Shown here piece after piece: positions 24,166-36,300 of a stretch of 64,000 nt of DNA. The notes under the pieces are model-generated. The model did not search any database. It saw nothing but the letters and a program-made list of their open reading frames with translations, and was not told the origin of the DNA. Numbering within the stretch: the first letter of the stretch is position 1; every line of letters begins with the position of its first letter. The stretch is from positions 1,543,590 through 1,607,589 of the forward strand of contig OY744471.1 in the NCBI GenBank assembly GCA_963556145.1, read 5' to 3'. Made by a program: the position numbers and the translations under genes. The stretch is from Hygrocybe punicea. Taxonomy: Eukaryota > Basidiomycota > Agaricomycetes > Agaricales > Hygrophoraceae.

Positions 24166-25869
24166 TCACAATTCCTCAATCCTGTCATCTTCGTCCTCCG
24201 AAACTGATCTCATGTCATGAACAACCTCCATCGAAGGCGATTCTTCACGTTTCAGCAAATTTACGAGCCGTTCAATGTGTTCTGATATCTGAGGGATTAC
24301 AATCAATTCTCTCACTCTAACATGAAAGAAACAGCAAGTGGAATCGGCTCGCCTTGTCAACCTTCTCCGATTCATGCGCTGCTCGAACAATTTCGTAGAC
24401 GCCGTTGAGTCTTTCGATATCTCGTCCCAATCGGGTGGTGCATAATAAAAGCAGTGTTTCGATGTGAATGAACCGCAACACAGAATCAGGCTCTCGTTTC
24501 TTTGTTGGTGGCAAAAACTGAAGTGCAGGAGGCAGATGTTCCTGATTCTGGAGAATATATTACGGATGATTAGAGTTGGCTTGAAAATGCACAGATGGAT
24601 ACGAACTTCGAGGTCCAACTCTTCCGGTCCCGCCAGTGGGAGTAGTATATAAGGAAGAACGTCAATTCCGCGGCCTTCGAGCTCTGAAGGAGGCACGGAA
24701 ACTTTGTCGGAATCAGGGCTGAGAAGCGCACGATGTGCAGGAGTGTGAAAGGCACAATTCCTGAACAACGCGGAAAGGTGAAGTTGAATTTGCGTTTGAG
24801 AGAAGCTCCAGTTATACGCACTTTATTGTAGAAGCGACGCCTCCTCTCCGGATAGTATCGTGGTGCTCTGTAAATGAGATGATCTTCGCCAGCGGGTACT
24901 CGAGGTCAGATTCTGGCTGCAAGACGTCTACTGGCTGAGGTGACAGGAAATAATCACGGCCAGCTGGCACCTGAAATACGGTACATGTGGTAAGTAAGAC
25001 CCCAGGAAATCCAAAAAGATCATGCAGGTAAACGGCATACCGCACTGAGGTTGGCAAATACGCTTGCCAGGAAATGCAAATCACCTTTCCTTGATTGCTT
25101 CAGGTTTCTTGTCGAGTTCGCTGGGGCTCCTTGAACAAAAGCGTTGACGAGAAACGGCAATGCCAAAACATCACGAGAATCTCCAGAAGGATATGGCACA
25201 GGTGCAGTGCATGTTCCACAGCGAGATTGTGGTGCATAGTATCCGTGTGGTAATGAAATATCTGAAATGGCAGGAATTTGAAGGGTAAGGATGGCAGAAC
25301 AGGCGGTAGAGGAGGCGGTCAGATTAGACAAAAGCATGGAGGCCAGATCGGCTAGGATTGCATCGGGGTTCTGACGAATGACCATCAGAAGGGCTACATC
25401 GTAGACCCAAATTACTCACGATAATGTACGATACAAGGAAAGTCAGAAATGACGGCTCTGATAGAGGTGCGACGAGCAGAGGCGAATCGGAGAGATTGAC
25501 CAAGGCACGAAACGCATCGTGAGCAACAGACTGTAAGCTTTATCAGGGCAATCAACTTGGTGTGGGCAAATTATTCACGAGTTGGTCTCTACACAACAGC
25601 TTGAGATCCCTGATGACATCGCTCTCCTGTGGTTTCTTCAGCCCACCGGCTTGAAAGCCACTAAAGAAGATATTCCTGTGTGGCGAGTCTTTGGGCGTCT
25701 GCGAGATGAGATTGGACAGCGCGAGGTGTCGAACTTGCGGATTTCGGTCGCGAAGAAAGGGAACGAGCTACTAGCATTTGCCGCATCAGACAAGTACGCT
25801 TGAACATCTAATGTTGTCGCTGACCTCTCTGAGCTCGGCTTCCTTACAGTCGTGTCCTGTGTTTCCCAT
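24166..25869 (-). CDS. HGH1: HGH1 (FAM203) family armadillo-repeat protein, eEF2 folding factor
   Basis: Eight exons (25825-25869, 25579-25767, 25420-25530, 25041-25370, 24822-24970, 24607-24760, 24353-24547, 24166-24288) join to 1296 bp, 431 residues. The start ATG at 25869 was chosen because it alone keeps the frame through the first 15 codons into ELVPFLRDRNPQVRHLALSN. Family landmarks follow: AHDAFRALVNLSD, ILADLASMLLSNLT, the Cys-rich loop SRCGTCTAPVPYPSGD, KGDLHFLASVFANLS, TIRRGGVASTIKNCAFH, VLPYILLPLAGPEE and PPTKKREPDSVLRF. The end is ISEHIERLVNLLKRE. Hgh1 is known in yeast as a cytosolic chaperone for elongation factor 2. Intron 7 (24289-24352) uses a GC donor (AAG|GCGAGC) with a normal AG acceptor; no GT donor fits the frame. 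Confidence 0.95.
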
Positions 25870-26053
25870 AGCTTGATGAGCGCGTCGGAGACTCTGAAAG
25901 TGTTGCTCGGCATTGAAACCAAGGCCCGACACTCCTAATTAGACGAAATTCCACAACTATAGCTAGTGACAAGAGAAGGGAATAATATAATTTGTATAGA
26001 ATTAACGTCGACTGGGCACGCAGCTCCCAAGCCAACTAACTGTTGAGTCAATC

Positions 26054-26821
26054 CTAGCCCCAATCAGTCACGTTCCACCGATGGAGGGCGTTTAGGGCCA
26101 TGCACTCGCTCTTATGTTTGGGCCAATCCCTCCTTTGGCATTCCTGGCATTCCACTAGATCAGTCCTTCCATACACAATGGCAGCCTGTTGACCTCACGA
26201 ACCTGAGAGCAGTACCGACTCTTACAACTTGCACAACCCGACTTAGTCCCCTCGTCACAGGAATTACACTTTCTGAGGTTGCCCCTGTTGCTGCGTTCCC
26301 GAAGTTCTGCGTTGAGTTCCCAGAGCTTTGCTAACGACACGGGTAGAACCTAGATCATACTTGTTTTAGCCTTGTCACACAACAAGGTCTGTGTGTGTAT
26401 GCCCGTTTGCACGTACCTCCACCGTGTTAGGGTCCTCGATCCGGAAACCAAACTGTCCGTCTAGGAACTGTTTAGGTCGCATGCTTGTTATGCACAACGT
26501 ATGCCCGACTTTGAAGTTCTTTGCGTCTGCTGGTGGGTCGGAAGTGTATAACGCCACGACAAACCGTGTTTCTGTGGTGTCTTTCACTGCAAAGACTGGG
26601 CGAAAAATTGATTCGTCTGCTGTAATCTATGGGGCAAGTATTGTAAGTACCGTTTCATATATCCGGCAGTCACTGAGAACGAGGATGAGTTTACATACCT
26701 CCAAGAGCAAGATCCAGCTTTCCCCGACATTCGGTGCGAAAACAGGCATGTGCCCAGCATCGGGAAACGCGATAATGTCGTTGAGGTCTAGGGCGTATTT
26801 CTTCCTGGAGCCCGCTGCCAT
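26054..26821 (-). CDS. Small MYND-type zinc-finger protein
   Basis: Four exons (26699-26821, 26417-26626, 26203-26349, 26054-26143) join to 570 bp, 189 residues. The N-terminal 120 residues (ALDLNDIIAFPDAGHMPVFA, RFVVALYTSDPP) have no recognised domain. The C-terminus is a MYND finger: RKCNSCDEG, SGCASCKSRYCSQ, then ECQRRDWPKHKSEC after the last intron, giving the Cys/His ladder and the DWxxHKxxC ending of the family. The acceptor at 26143 was chosen because it alone restores YCSQECQRRDW. MYND fingers bind proline-containing peptides; the partner is unknown. The gene lies tail to head with HGH1 in the same direction. Confidence 0.85.
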
Positions 26822-27201
26822 ACTGGATCAGAGACAACAATTCACGTGGGAATCTGAATATTTCATTTTCACAGTTCTCGTCGCGCTCAAAGGGCTTGCG
26901 CCCTGTGTAGTTTTCAGAGGTTACCACCTTTTCGGGTTCTCAAAATTCTTGACTTCTACCCCGTGGTACCTACCGTAAAGCGAACGTCTAGGATCGAGAC
27001 AACGAGCTCACTACCTTCTTCGCCCACTGACGGCCAACTTGACACGATCCGCGAAGCTGGCAGTGAGTGAACTGAGAGCGAACTTGTTGCCTATCATCTT
27101 GCACTCCCATCGGTCAAGTCCGGTGACGGGTGAACAGGCGTAATCCAGAGGGAGTGGTGGAGCGCAAAACTAATGTCGCTCCAATGTCGCTCCAAAGGAT
27201 G

Positions 27202-27429
27202 AAGTCAGACCAGCGCTTGTCAAGACTTCGCACCAACGAATCAGCGGCTTGGTCCGCGCAGAATTGCAGCTCTCAAGAGTAGAGCAACTGGATCGGCGGG
27301 AGCGCATTCGACAGCACCATTACGCAGAGCTGAGAGAAAGGCTGGTAGTGAGATTACTGCTCGCTACATACTCCATCAGATCTGAAGTTAGAGAGTACCG
27401 AATATGCAGTGAATAATAACGACGGCTAG
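27202..27429 (+). CDS. Possible 3' end of a small unidentified plus-strand gene
   Basis: The frame reads DEVRPALVKTSHQRISGL, RAELQLSRVEQLDRRERI and RQHHYAELRERL, an amphipathic, coiled-coil-like stretch. A GTAGTG donor at 27345 and an AG acceptor at 27386-27387 lead to LESTEYAVNNNDG and a stop at 27427-27429. The 5' end is missing: an in-frame stop lies just above and no ATG fits, so an upstream exon must exist if this is real. The stop overlaps the last codons of the convergent MIC19 gene by four bases. No family is recognised. Confidence 0.33.
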
Positions 27430-28128
27430 CGCAAAGAGTTGAAATATCCCTGATCCGAGAAGCGATGAGCTCCCATAACTCGTAACACTATACCTATTAT
27501 TACTCGCACCTGTTCTAATTGCGCGACAGACGCCTTGAAATCGCTGACTTGATGTCGGCAGTTCAACGGTGTCGACAAGTTGGTTCTGAAACTAAATATG
27601 AGTAGGAGAGGAGGCAAAGATTTTCGCCATACCTGTAGCATGACACTAAAGCCTCGCCACTGCTCTTCAAGCCCAGGGACTCACCAACGGCAGGTTTGCC
27701 TTGAAATCTTCCGACCTGTCGACGTATGTCGTCCAAATCACCAAATAATGCAACGCTGTTTTTTGTCCCTCCCAGAGTAACATCGCCCTGCTGGTCCGAA
27801 GCGTCACTGACAAGAGACTTTTCCCTATCCAAGTTCTCCTGTTCTAATGCTTGTTCTATTTTCTTCCGCACTTGCTCGTCTTCTTCGCGTAACTGTTCTA
27901 ACTCGCTCTGAATGCGAGCCCGGATGTGAGCATCGAGGGTTGCTTGATGTTGAGGTGTTGTCTCTGACGATGCCTGGCGATCGGATAGGTGGTCAACAAA
28001 TTCCTTAGAAAACTGGAATTTGAACGTTACAACCGTTAGTTTCCACGGATCCATCCTATGCTCACCTGTACTGGAGTTTCTTTATAAACGATGTAGTTGT
28101 TGTCAGACTTGGAGGGTGCACTACCCAT
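27426..28128 (-). CDS. MIC19: MICOS subunit MIC19-like CHCH protein
   Basis: Four exons (28066-28128, 27633-28012, 27510-27591, 27426-27449) join to 549 bp, 182 residues. The N-terminus MGSAPSK is a myristoylation signal, as in animal CHCHD3. EFVDHLSDRQASSE and a long charged coiled coil (HIRARIQSELEQLREEDE) follow, the fungal MIC19/Aim13 layout. The C-terminus carries the CHCH-type twin-Cys region ALVSCY, PLNCRHQVSDFKASVAQLEQ, ending GYFNSLR. The 60-bp last intron is a multiple of three and would be read through without splicing. The last coding exon is only 24 bp. The protein belongs to the inner-membrane complex that shapes cristae junctions. Confidence 0.88.
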
Positions 28129-28368
28129 GGTCAGAATTCACTCCGCGTGCACGTGACTGCCTCTCACGAAGCGACGGTCACCCCGAAAATTGGCTATTAC
28201 CGGGATTCAGGAGATCGAAGGCTCAAGCCTCATACTCAAGGTGCTGTAGTCGTACAAGGCAATCCATACGAAATATTTATAATAACATCCCAGTGAATGC
28301 CGATGCGGTGAAACTGAAAAGACAGGACCGATGCTCGCGATACCGACCGCCGATCGGGTCGCTCAACC

Positions 28369-28740
28369 CTACGGACTTAACGTCGGATCTGACGGCTCAG
28401 TGCAAGCGTGAGTTGCAACGATGTCCTTATGCAAGTGGCCACCCGACCACGATACCCCCTTGATGCCGCAATCCTCGCAAGTGAGGCTGACCATGATCCC
28501 GGATACATTGGTGGAGATGAGGTTGTGCTGGAAGGTACGAGTGAGATCCACCCTCGATTATTGCTCCGTCCGTAGTGTTAGTTATAATAATGGTTGTTGA
28601 AATTCGGTCCGTTTCCTCTAAGAAACCGTTGATGGTGGTCAGCTCGCACCGAGGAAAGGAAGGGTCAGATTGAAAGAACATACGATTGGGCTGAGGAAGT
28701 GTTACAATGATGGGGAGTACATGATCTGTCAGACTAAGGG
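28369..28740 (-). CDS. Possible small minus-strand gene, unidentified
   Basis: Two coding-like pieces appear on the minus strand: HVLPIIVTLPQPNRMFFQSD, and DLTRTFQHNLISTNVSGI followed by TCEDCGIKGVSWSGGHLHKD with a stop at 28369. They are in different frames. A plausible GTGCGA donor near 28647 and a GAG acceptor near 28556 would join them as PR|VDLTRTF. The CxxC and His residues hint at a small metal-binding protein, but no family is recognised. The rest of 28130-28970 shows nothing more. Confidence 0.25.
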
Positions 28741-28977
28741 CGAGTGGCTTGTACCATGATCGATTTCAAGTTACAGAGCCCACTGGCACGCTCGGGAGTC
28801 TTGGACTGTAATACTGGCAGACAACTTTAACTCGACGGCGTCGACAATCAAATCATTTTCCGTCCGCGTTCCGAGAGGACCGAAACGGGACGGGTTCGGG
28901 AAGCTATTGGAAAACCGATAAAAGCAAAGCTGGGATCTACTACAACGTTAACACCATCTTCTTCGCGCCTGTCCACG

Positions 28978-31240
28978 ATGTCTAATCCAACGGCAAAGGG
29001 TCTATCCAACGGCCCAGATCCTATCATCCTGACACTCTTTGCTAACCGATTCATGAGTGTGGCAGATGCCATGGGTCGCTCCCTGCAGCAAACTGCCATC
29101 AGCACAAATATCAAGGAACGACTCGACTTTTCCTGCGCGTTGTTTGCTCCGGAAGGCGATTTAGTGGCCAATGCGCCATTCATTCCGATTCACTTGGGAT
29201 CTATGAGTTTGTGAGCAGACTCGGCTGACACACTAGTACCCGCTAAACCTCATTCGAATCAGCGCCGTGAAATACCAGCTGAATCTATACGGTAAAACAC
29301 TAAAAGAAGGCGACGTGTTAATGACCAACTCCCCACATGCTGGCGGCTCGTGTGTGCTTTGATATCTGGTTGATAACCACACCTTTGACATGGCTTCACC
29401 AGTCATCTGCCCGACATTACCATCATCACGCCTGTCTTCGACACCAAGTCAAAGGAAATCATATTCTTCACTGCCTCGCGTGGCCATCATGCAGATATCG
29501 GAGGTATTTTGCCGGGGTCTATGCCACCCACCTCCGTCAGCATCTTTGAAGAGGGCGCTGAAATCGTCAGCTTCAAGATTGTCAATGGTGGTATCTTCGA
29601 CCGGGAGGGATTGATGGAGTACATGATAAACAAGCCTAGTCAGTATCCCGGAAGCTCGGGGTGTCGGAATATCAAAGACGTCGAAAGTGATTTGAAAGCG
29701 GTGCGTATGATATTACATTTTGTTGATGTCACCATCTGCTCAAAAGCCGAACATGTGAGTCTAGCAAATCGCTGCAAACCATAAGGGAATCCAGCTTATT
29801 CATGCAAGTACGTTTTCTTCTTCTTTCACTAAGGCAAACTATAACGGTTTACCTCAGTCGTGGATGACTACGGTCTCGAGACAGTGCAAGAATACATGTG
29901 TCATATTCGGAACAACGCTGAAACTTGCGTTCGCAATCTCCTCCGTGAAGTGGCCAAACGTGCAGCAACCAACACTCTGACCGCAATCGACTATCTCGAC
30001 GACGGATCACCTGTGAGCCCAAAATATATTTCCTCGTTCACTTCATTTACCGTAATCCATCATTTAGATTCAGCTGAAAGTAGAGATAGATGAACAACAA
30101 GGATCGGCTGTGCTGGACTTTGCAGGCACAGGTTGCGAAATACGGGGGAACCTCAATTCACCAATATCTGTCGTACATGCCGCCGTCATTTACTGCATGC
30201 GGTCTATGTTGGATGTTGACATCCCCTTAAACGCAGGCTGCCTAGTTCCACTAGAAAGTAGGATTTATCGTCTGCCTTTGCGCTAATTCCTGATGGTTGA
30301 CATTATCGGGTAAAAGTCAAGATTCCTGAAAAGTCTCTACTTTCGCCCTCGCGCACAGCAGCCGTGTGCGGAGGGAATGTGCTGACATCCCAACGGATCG
30401 TTGATGTTGTCTTAAAAGCTTTTCATGCTTGTGCGGCGAGTCAGGGGTGCACGAAGTAAGCTCAAATGCAGTTTTGATTGTTATATATTTACCTAGGAAT
30501 ATTCTCAGCAACCTGACATTCGGAGCAGGCGGTAAAGATAAGGACGGTAAAAACATTGCGGGATGGGGATACTATGAAGTGCGCTTCTTGGTTTTGCATA
30601 AACACTTTCCTGACGTATCCTTGATCGTCGCAGACAATTGCCGGTGGTTCTGGTGCTGGGCCCCATTGGCATGGTACTTCTGGAGTACATACTCATATCA
30701 CCAACACACGTATCGGAGACGTAGAAATCCTTGAACGTCGTTATCCTGTATTAATACACCGATTCGCCTTGCGGGACGGATCAGCGGGCTGTGGACGATG
30801 GAAAGGCGGGGAAGGAGTCGTACGAGAAGTCGAATTTCTCCAACCGTTGCAGGTGTCCATTTTGTCGGAGGTAGGTGTCTTGGCAGTACATCCTTCCTGG
30901 TGATTAATAGCACACTTTTTAGAGGAGAACACGGCAACCTTACGGGATGGAAGGCGGGGGACCTGGTGGGCTTGGGCGGAACACCTGGATCAAGCAGCCG
31001 AGAGAAGAGGATGGTGATATGCCTGAGAACGGTCAGACAGGGCCAAGAAACATTAATATTGGTGGCAAGGCTACAGTTTGGATGGGTAAAGGAGATAGAC
31101 TCCTGATCGAAACTCCTGGAGGGGGTGGATGGGGTGCGCCTGCTGGTGACGCTGAAGATGTCACCGATGTCTTGCATATGAATGAATGGGCTGTGAGGGG
31201 CAGTGTGGCAGAGAGGGCTGCGGCACAGGCTGGATTTTGA
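28978..31240 (+). CDS. Hydantoinase-B half of a 5-oxoprolinase, stand-alone
   Basis: Ten exons (28978-29210, 29263-29349, 29403-29700, 29765-29807, 29858-30012, 30068-30257, 30317-30455, 30497-30578, 30634-30870, 30923-31240) join perfectly to 1782 bp, 593 residues. The whole is a HyuB/HydB domain: [68 protein letters not shown] near the end. In eukaryotic 5-oxoprolinase (OPLAH, about 1290 residues), which opens 5-oxoproline to glutamate with ATP, this half follows a HyuA half. No HyuA-like frame is found upstream in the window; the 800 bp before the ATG hold other sequence. The gene is therefore either a 5'-truncated copy or a genuine HyuB-only protein. All ten exons remain open with good splice sites, so decay is recent or absent. 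Confidence 0.88.
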
Positions 31241-31339
31241 CTAAGAATGTATGGTCTGAACCCAATTCCCACGGAAAGGCCACCATTGTACTTGGATTTA
31301 TTAGCTGAACAGTTACGCCCCACTTGGACTGCACTAAAG

Positions 31340-33102
31340 ATGCCTACCCAATCCACTCTCAGCACCGACGACACAGCCAAGCTCAGATCAGCCATTCCGA
31401 AGACTTCCAAGAAGATCCTGTATGCGACACTTGCTCGCATATATTTCGCTTATCCACTGCCTAACCGTTGGTCTTATGGAGGTCTTCAGGGTGCTTTGGC
31501 CTTTGTGAAAGATACTGTGACGAATCAATTCAGCTTCAGGCTAGTAGATCTGGATGGCACTAGAGGTGTCATCTGGGAACATGAGTTATATGAGGGATTT
31601 GAGTATTTCACAGATCGCCCGTTCTTTCATTCTTTCGCCGGAGATGTGAGTGCTTTCTTCGTTCTGGAATGTCTTGAAATTTATACATATCACAGGAGTG
31701 CATGATTGGTTTTGTTTTCGCAGATGAAAAGGAGGCGAAAGCTTTTCACAAGAAGGTTACAACTAAGAAGGAAAAATGTGTGTTGATCCATTATTTCTTC
31801 GGGAGCGAATGGACTTCTAATTACGGTTCTCCAGCCAAGGTTTCTGAGAAGAAGAAGAAAGTCACCAAACCAGGCAAGATCGACAAGTCGATGATATCTG
31901 GCCCTAAAGAAGGATCATTTGTCCATGTCGCCCACATGGGATACGATTCGGAGAGGGGATTTACATCTAATAATATCGATCCAAATTGGACGGCCTTTCT
32001 CGGTGAACTGGAAGGACGGGGTGTCGCCAAAGAAATTCTTGTCAAGGACATGGACTTTATCAAAAAATTCGTGCGGGATGCCCAGCAGGATCCTCACCCG
32101 GTAAAGAAAAAACCGCCTCCACCTCCTGTCCCGAAGAGGGCATCCCACGTGCAACAAGACAGTGTCTCTTCAATCCCGCCATCCCGTGTTGCACCCTCTC
32201 GTCCCATCCAACCTCCCCCTCCTTCTCGTACCCCTGAACCGCCACAGCCATCTCGCTTTCAACCACCTCAGCCAACTCGCTCCCCTCAACCACCCCCAAC
32301 TTGCCCTCCTCAACCACCCCCAACTCGCCCTCCTCAACCACCCCCAACTCGCCCCCCTCAACCACCCCCAACTCGCCCCCCTCAACCACCTCCAACTCGC
32401 CCCCCTCAACCCCCCTCACCTACCCGCAACCTACAGCCACCCCAGGTACCTCCGCCACCGCCGCAACGCAGCACAATGGCCCCACCCCCACCCCCACCGC
32501 CGTCCTCGGTCCGGCCTGGGAGTACAGCACCACCAGTACCACCGGCACGCAACTCTGCACTTCCGTCGCGGCCCAGTGTTGCACCACCACCACCACCACC
32601 ATCAGCCCAGTCACCCTCTGGAGTCCCACCCGCCCCTCCACCGCCTGCTCCCTCTGGAGCCCCACCTGCCCCTCCACCGCCACCTCCCTCTGGCGCCCCA
32701 CCTGCCCCTCCACCGCCTCCTCCCTCTGGCGCCCCACCTGCCCCGCCACCGCCACCGCCCTCTGGAGCTCCACCTGCCCCGCCGCCGCCGCCGCCGCCAC
32801 CACCTGGAGGATCACCGGCACCCCCTCCGCCTGGAAGGCCACCTGCTCCTCCATCTGTTGCTGCATCTTTACCTCCTCCACAGCCTGGACGGAATGACCT
32901 TCTGGCGTCCATCGCTGGCAAAGGTGTGCATTCGCTACGCAAGACGGATCCAAATTCCACCCCATCACCTGCAACGGAAGATACGGGATCAGTCTCGGGT
33001 GGGGCCGGAGATCTCACGGCCGCGCTGGCTGCGGCGCTTTTGGAGAGGAACAAGAAGTTGGGTGACAGTGACGAGGAGGAAGAGGAAGACGATTGGGATT
33101 GA
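31340..33102 (+). CDS. LAS17: WASP/Las17 actin-nucleation promoting factor
   Basis: Three exons (31340-31645, 31696-31777, 31835-33102) join to 1656 bp, 551 residues. The start MPTQSTLSTDD was preferred over an upstream in-frame ATG at 31247, because homologues begin there. The WH1/EVH1 domain (residues 1-130) shows ILYATLARIYFAYP, WSYGGLQGALAFV and FHSFAGDECMIGFVFADE. The 57-bp second intron (31778-31834) has GT-AG ends and divides by three; unspliced it would insert 19 odd residues before a Lys cluster. A CRIB-like segment follows (SFVHVAHMGYDSERGF), then about 250 residues of proline-rich repeats of the form PPAPPPPPPSGA, a WH2 motif (NDLLASIAGKGVHSLRK) and an acidic Arp2/3-binding end (EEEEEDDWD). 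It should activate Arp2/3 at endocytic actin patches. Confidence 0.93.
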
Positions 33103-33325
33103 TGTGGTGGGACATTCGAATGATGTGCATTGGGCTTATTCAAACTGCCCTCAGCGTAGTGTAACCTACCAAGTTATACTTTGCTTGAACGACTGTATCA
33201 GTGTATGTTTTCTGTATGTTTTCTGTATGTATAATATTGACGTCACGCGTCGCGGGTTATTTGAAATAAAACACTTCGTCTTATTCGGTTTCTGTAGTGT
33301 GTGCCTTTTTCTCTAGCGCGCAACC

Positions 33326-36300
33326 ATGTTCACTCGTTTACTGGTCGTCGTTAGCATAGTTCTAGTTTCCGCCGTGGACCCGTCATTTGCTTGGACCGCT
33401 CCACTTGGACCCGGCACCGCCGCCCCGGGAGATCCATACTGGCTACAAAACATCAAACACCAGGGCAAGGCGGCGCATAACCCGAAATCGAGCACGTATC
33501 AGGTCTTCCGTAACGTCAAGGACTTCGGCGCGAAGGGTGATGGTGTGACGGATGATACTGCGGCGATCAAGTGAAGCCTCCTCTTATCCAGCGCTATTTG
33601 AAAAGTGACCAATATATGTTGCTATAGCGCGGCCATCTCTTCGGGGAATCGCTGTGGAGGGGGTTCATGCGGATCATCTACGTATGAGTGGTCTCGGTGT
33701 CAACGTTTAACGTTTATCTGTCCTTACTCCCGGTGGTTATCAGGATCACTCCTGCTCTAGTATTTTTCCCTCAAGGGTATGTCGACGTTTCTCGCGTCTG
33801 GATACGTGTCTTACCATGAACTTGTGTTTCGAAAGAACATACCTCGTGTCTTCTCCCATAATCGCGTATTATTACACTCAACTCATCGGCGACGCCAGGG
33901 TACCTCCAACGCTTCTTACAACCCCTGGATTTAGCGGCATCGCTGTCATCGGTCAGTTTTATCAGACCGTACAGTACAAGTTTTTATGTAACGGCCCATC
34001 ATAGATGCCGATCCGTACATCCCGGGTGGGGGAGGTGCGCAGTGGTATACGAACCAGAATAATTTGTTGGGTTCCTCCCTGTTTTTCCCCTGATTGTTTA
34101 TGCCTGACTGCAAAAAAAAACCAAGTTTCCGCTCTGTGAGAAACATGATTATAGATCTTCGACCCCAACCCGCATCCAACACTGCGACGGGTTTGCATTG
34201 GCAAGTTTCGCAAGGAACTTCGCTGAGAAACGTGGTCGTACAAATGTCCACACAATCTGGCAATAATCATCAAGGTGGGTTCTTGGAATTTATTCGTACA
34301 AAATAATGTCATTAATCGGTCATATAGGTATTTTCATGGAAAACGGAAGGTTCGTTGAATCTTGCTGCCGTCTTTAGTTCACTACTGAGTCGATATCGGG
34401 TGTAGCGGTGGTTATATGGGTGGTAAGTATGCAGTCAACTATATTGTGGAGAGGATATTGATTGACATTCCAGACATTGTCTTTCATGGTGGAAAATATG
34501 GCATATGGGTCGGCAATCAGCAGTGAGTTGGACATTCGATAGTACCGCCATTCATATTCATAGGTTGTTCAAGATTCACTGTTCGGAATATCACTGTCAA
34601 CAACGCTGCTACAGGTGGGGTTCTTTTTCGATTGTATCCGATGCACAACTGATATCATTCTCAAATAGCCATTTTCGGGTCATGGAACTGGGGTTAGTGA
34701 ATATGTATTGTGTGTGTGTGCGTATGTTCTCTGCAACATAATCTCCATTTTTCACCCTCAGGATGGACATTTCAAGACGTCACCATCAATAATTGCCAAG
34801 TTGGATTTGATTTGATATCGGGCGGCACAACTTCAGCTCATCAGGTGGGATAAATCTCTCATTGTTCGTTTCGTTCATGTTACCGACGTTGATTTGTCAG
34901 ACTGTTGGGGCTGAGGCTATTATCGATGCTGTTGTGATAAACACGCCTATATTCGTCCGGTCTTCGGTTGCCAGCAATGGCACATTGGCTGGTTCACTCG
35001 TTCTCAACAACATTAGGCTCATAAATGTGAAGACAGCTGTTGGAGTGGTAGGTGGCGGAGTCGTTCTGGCCGGGGGCGCTAAAGTGTATATTGCCTCCTG
35101 GGGACAAGGAAATGTGTATTCTAGCACGAATACTTCGGGTACTTTTACGCAGGGAAATATTGCAGCTCCCGTCAAGCCACCGGTTTTGCTTGATAGCTCT
35201 GGCAATATTTTTGGCAAAGGGCTTCCTCAGTATGCTGATTATGCCGTCAGCCAATTCGTTAGCGTGAAAGACCATGGCGCGAAAGGTGACGGGTTGACGG
35301 ATGACACGGCTGCATTGCAGTCTATTTTTTTCAAGGTCTGTTTTCATTTCCTGCAATGTCGCCATTGCCGGGGTTGATTTCCGGGTGTACGATTTAGTAT
35401 TCCGGCCACAAAATCATTTTCTTCGACGCTGGCACGTATATCGTTACCTCGACACTCTGTATTCCAGCGGGAACTCAGATGATCGGGGAGGCTTGGTCTG
35501 TCATCGCCGGAAGCGGCGGGGTCTTTCAGGACGTAAATAATCCCAAAGTGGTTGTTCGAGTCGGCAAACCCGGCTTAGCTGGCATCATTGAGATCTCGGA
35601 CATCATATTCACCACCGTAGGACCCGGTTGAGTGGTTTCTTCATGTTAGTTGCGAGAAATGCGTTAACAGGAGTCGATTAGCTGCGGGCGCCATCGTCCT
35701 CGAATGGAATATTATGCAGTCTTCGCAAGGTGCTGCTGGCATGTGGGACTCACACATCAGGTGGGTCAATGTAAAAAATTGTTTGAAAATCGAATACTGA
35801 GCAAATGCTATATGCTATACTCAGGCTCGGAGGAGGTCTGTTGCAATGTTTCGAATTCTTGACATGGACCTGCCTGATTTCTTGAATAGCTCTTGGCACA
35901 AAACTTGGAGATAATTGCTATAGGAGCCACTCGGCCGATGACTGTTATGCCGCTTATCTCGCTTTGCACCTCACGGCTCAATCCACTGCGTATCTCGAGG
36001 TTCGTGGTGAACTTTCTTTATAAAGCCCATGTTGATTTATCCACAGGCCACTTGGGTGTGGCTCGCCGATCATGATCTCGATGGGAATGGGAATCTGCAA
36101 TTGACCGTCTTCAGTGGTAGAGGCATTTTGTCGGAGTCCGTTGGTCCAGTATGGATGATTGGCACTGGTACGCGGATTGCCAGGTTTCCGATCCCATGGC
36201 TAATTCTCTCTTTTGACAGCTTGTAAGTTGACTGTACTTTGAAAATTCAGGATAATCGTTCGACGAAGTCTTGTCGCATAGCGGAACATCATACGCTTTA

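Noticed and set aside
31778..31834. 19 extra residues in the WASP protein
   Set aside because: The segment has intron ends, divides by three and has no counterpart in the family, so it is best read as an intron.
32406..33143. 245-codon minus-strand Gly-rich frame
   Set aside because: Antisense of the same proline codons; no start context or domain.
32162..33316. 384-codon plus-strand frame rich in His/Pro/Leu
   Set aside because: It is the shifted frame of the proline-rich region of the WASP gene.
33570..34320. GH55 gene as a pseudogene because of stops between exons
   Set aside because: Each break has GT-AG borders that rejoin the family sequence, including the junction before FRSVRN, so the gene appears intact.
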